DNA from: JAKZRT01 sp965247915
GTDB lineage: Bacteria; Pseudomonadota; Alphaproteobacteria; Rhodobacterales; Rhodobacteraceae
Assembly (NCBI GenBank): GCA_965247915.1
Contig: OZ252048.1
Coordinates: forward strand, 2,418,001 to 2,482,000
Length of the DNA: 64,000 nt
Direction: 5' to 3'
The notes under the pieces were generated by a model that worked only from the letters and a program-made list of their open reading frames with translations, ran no database searches and had not been told where the DNA came from. Of this stretch, positions 62,436 to 64,000 are shown piece after piece; positions within the stretch are counted from its first letter, which is position 1; every line of letters begins with the position of its first letter. A program made the translations under genes and the position numbers.

Positions 62436-62615
62436 TTAATGCGCGCCCGCGTCTGCGGCCAGGACAAAGCGCTTGTCGCAGTAGGGGCAGTTAACCCAGC
62501 CCGGATCGACCGCGATCAGCAGCCAGACCCGCGGGTGCCCCAGCGCGCCCTCGCCGCCATCGCAGGCAACGCGCGCGCTGCTTACCGTTTCACTTTCGGG
62601 CGGTGCGATGGTCAT
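62436..62615 (-). CDS. Small zinc-finger domain protein (NDUFS6-like)
   Basis: 59 residues. RVACDGG, LGHPRVWLLI and a C-terminal VNCPYCDKRFVL give Cys, His and the CxxC of the zf-CHCC domain found in the mitochondrial complex I subunit NDUFS6 and in small alphaproteobacterial proteins. Mitochondrial NDUFS6 binds zinc and helps complex I assembly; a similar role here is inferred. The start ATG at 62615 follows a GGAG. It lies 75 bp upstream of polA. Confidence 0.85.
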   Translation of the reverse strand: MTIAPPESETVSSARVACDGGEGALGHPRVWLLIAVDPGWVNCPYCDKRFVLAADAGAH

Positions 62616-62677
62616 CGGCGGGCTCCTGCATTCTGCTCGGGATTCGGGATACGCCATCGGCCCGCCCCGGGCAAGCA

Positions 62678-62995
62678 TCAGCGCACCGGCCCGGTGCGCA
62701 GGAAAAGGTAAAGCGGCAGACCGCAACTCGGCCCGATTGCAAAGCTCACCGGGATCGCGATCAGGGCGGTCCAGTTCTTGCGGACATAAACCTCGGCGAT
62801 CACCCAGATCGACAGCGCCATCGTGGCGATTATCAGGTCCCAATAGAGCCCGAGAGTCGCCGGATTGGCCTTCCAGGCGGCGATCAGCAGGCTCAGGTCA
62901 TAGCCGACCTCGCCAAACCAGATGTTGGTGAAATAAAGCGGCGTCACCGCGCCCCAGACGGCCAGCGCCAGATAGATCACGCGCAGGACCGACAT
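62678..62995 (-). CDS. DUF2834 small membrane protein
   Basis: 105 residues with three hydrophobic segments (VIYLALAVWGAVTPLYF, LIIATMALSIWVIAEV, ALIAIPVSFAIGPSCGLPLYLF). Its WGAVTPLYFTNIWFGEVG start and NPATLGLYWDLIIA are typical of DUF2834 proteins. Function unknown. The ATG overlaps the stop of the small lipoprotein gene (TGATG). Confidence 0.85.
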   Translation of the reverse strand: MSVLRVIYLALAVWGAVTPLYFTNIWFGEVGYDLSLLIAAWKANPATLGLYWDLIIATMALSIWVIAEVYVRKNWTALIAIPVSFAIGPSCGLPLYLFLRTGPVR

Positions 62996-63135
62996 CAGAT
63001 GCTGCCTTTTTCAGGGGTCAGGCCGACGCCCTGCTCGGCCACCGGTGCCACCGCGCCCGCAGGCGCCACCGGGTCACCGGCGACGCCGCATGCCGCCAGC
63101 GCGGTCAGCGCCGCGACAAGTGCGGCGCGGATCAC
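62995..63135 (-). CDS. Small lipoprotein between argH and DUF2834
   Basis: 46 residues from a GTG at 63135 that overlaps the argH stop (GTGA). The sequence starts VIRAALVAALTALAACG with a clear lipobox (LAAC, Cys16), followed by a short Ala/Pro/Gly-rich mature part ending GLTPEKGSI. Similar tiny lipoproteins follow argH in related genomes and recall the LptM/YifL-type proteins downstream or upstream of lysA and argH genes. The exact role is not shown. Confidence 0.8.
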   Translation of the reverse strand: MIRAALVAALTALAACGVAGDPVAPAGAVAPVAEQGVGLTPEKGSI

Positions 63136-64000
63136 CCGAGCACCCCGCGCCAGCGCGCCACTTGCGCGCGCACCCGCGCCGGTGCGGTGCCGCCGTACGA
63201 CATCCGGCTGGCCACCGAGTTCTCGACCCCCAGCACGCCATAGACATCGTCGGTGATGGCCCCGTGAACGCCCTGCATGTCGGCCAGGCTCAAATCGGCC
63301 AGATCACAGCCTTGCTTCTCGGCCAGCGCCACCAGCGCCCCGGTCGCATGATGGGCCTCGCGGAACGGCAGACCGGTCACGCGCACCAGCCAATCGGCCA
63401 GATCGGTCGCGGTCGAAAACCCCGACCCGGCGGCAACGGCCAGCGCTTCGCGGTTGGCGGTCATGTCACCCACCATCCCGGTCATCGCGGCCAGCGCCAG
63501 CGCCAGGTTGTCGGCCGCGTCAAACACCGCTTCCTTGTCTTCCTGCATGTCCTTCGAATAGGTGAGCGGCAGACCCTTCATCACTACCAAAAGCCCCACC
63601 ATGGCGCCCATGATCCGTCCGATCTTGGCGCGGATCAGCTCGGCCGCGTCGGGGTTTCTCTTTTGCGGCATAATCGACGATCCGGTCGAAAACCGGTCGG
63701 AAAGCGTGACGAAACGAAACTGCGCCGAGGACCAGATCACCAGCTCTTCGGCCAGGCGCGAAAGATGCATGGCGGCGATACTGGCGCAGCTCAGAAATTC
63801 CAGCGCGAAATCCCGGTCGCTGACCGCATCGAGCGAATTGGCCGCGGGCCGGTCAAAGCCAAGCGCGGTCGCGGTCATATCCCGGTCAATCGGAAACGAC
63901 GTCCCGGCCAGCGCCGCCGCCCCCAGCGGGCATTCGTTCATCCGCGCCCGGGCATCGGCAAACCGCGACCGGTCGCGGGCGAACATCTCGACATAGGCCA
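63132..64000 (-). CDS. argH: Argininosuccinate lyase, 5' end outside window
   Basis: The C-terminal ~289 residues of the fumarase/aspartase-superfamily enzyme that splits argininosuccinate into arginine and fumarate. The frame is open to base 64000. The signature loop GSSIMPQKRNPD contains the catalytic serine. CPLGAAALAGTSFPIDR and YSKDMQEDKEAVFDA are typical. Its stop overlaps the small lipoprotein start. No lesion in the visible part. Confidence 0.96.
   Translation of the reverse strand, partial: AYVEMFARDRSRFADARARMNECPLGAAALAGTSFPIDRDMTATALGFDRPAANSLDAVSDRDFALEFLSCASIAAMHLSRLAEELVIWSSAQFRFVTLSDRFSTGSSIMPQKRNPDAAELIRAKIGRIMGAMVGLLVVMKGLPLTYSKDMQEDKEAVFDAADNLALALAAMTGMVGDMTANREALAVAAGSGFSTATDLADWLVRVTGLPFREAHHATGALVALAEKQGCDLADLSLADMQGVHGAITDDVYGVLGVENSVASRMSYGGTAPARVRAQVARWRGVLG

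Overview
The window looks like a chromosomal piece of a high-GC alphaproteobacterium of the family Rhodobacteraceae (Roseobacter-type). The evidence is the familial block SPOR lipoprotein / D-Ala-D-Ala carboxypeptidase / tmk / holB / tatD / MBL hydrolase, the polA / zinc-finger / DUF2834 / small lipoprotein / argH block, a late aerobic-type cobalamin cluster, and an inverted pair of AT-rich intergenic motifs of a kind I recall from this family. No species is assigned.

Layout. 1-12.1 kb: a phosphotransferase end, a COG0523 GTPase, a YtcJ-like amidohydrolase split by an IS5-family element, a peptide-type ABC transporter operon (substrate-binding gene decayed, two permeases, one frameshifted ATPase, one intact ATPase), then kynureninase and a kynurenine formamidase-like hydrolase. 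12.4-32.0 kb: a graveyard of mobile DNA holding a decayed chemotaxis-receptor-like fragment, a second frameshifted IS5 copy, an unknown secreted protein, an IS1182-type element interrupted by a 3,405-bp IS66 element, an IS3-family element, a fragment of a BTAD/AAA regulator, a second type of IS66 element, and an integration module (unknown Zn-ribbon protein, two HTH proteins, tyrosine recombinase). The recombinase is itself broken by an inverted copy of the same 3,405-bp IS66, and the module abuts tRNA-Ser(UGA).

32.2-39.1 kb is an intact housekeeping operon (cell envelope, dTMP kinase, clamp-loader delta', TatD, MBL hydrolase, AEC transporter, DUF1636). 39.4-51.4 kb carries cobalamin genes: cobQ, cobO, cobN, cobW, cobK and cbiD on the minus strand and cobA, cobB on the plus strand, with a GNAT gene and a nonsense-mutated GFA gene inserted. 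51.5-53.2 kb has a VOC protein, a nonsense-mutated HTH/WYL-type regulator and a YdeI-like protein. 53.4-59.4 kb is the most interesting stretch: four co-directional genes for an HpaB-type flavin monooxygenase, a Rieske oxygenase, a flavin reductase fused to a LysR-type ligand-binding domain, and a trimethylamine-dehydrogenase-family flavoprotein, preceded by a perfect dyad that may be the operator. It ends in a remnant of an M20 peptidase gene. polA and argH close the window.

Overall theme: a genome undergoing decay. IS insertions with readable target duplications, an IS66-derived miniature element, single-base deletions, in-frame stops and probable excision footprints lie among otherwise intact core operons. 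The catabolic operon may represent an undescribed pathway for a methylated (hetero)aromatic amine or betaine, with ligand-gated flavin supply. This is inference from domain content.
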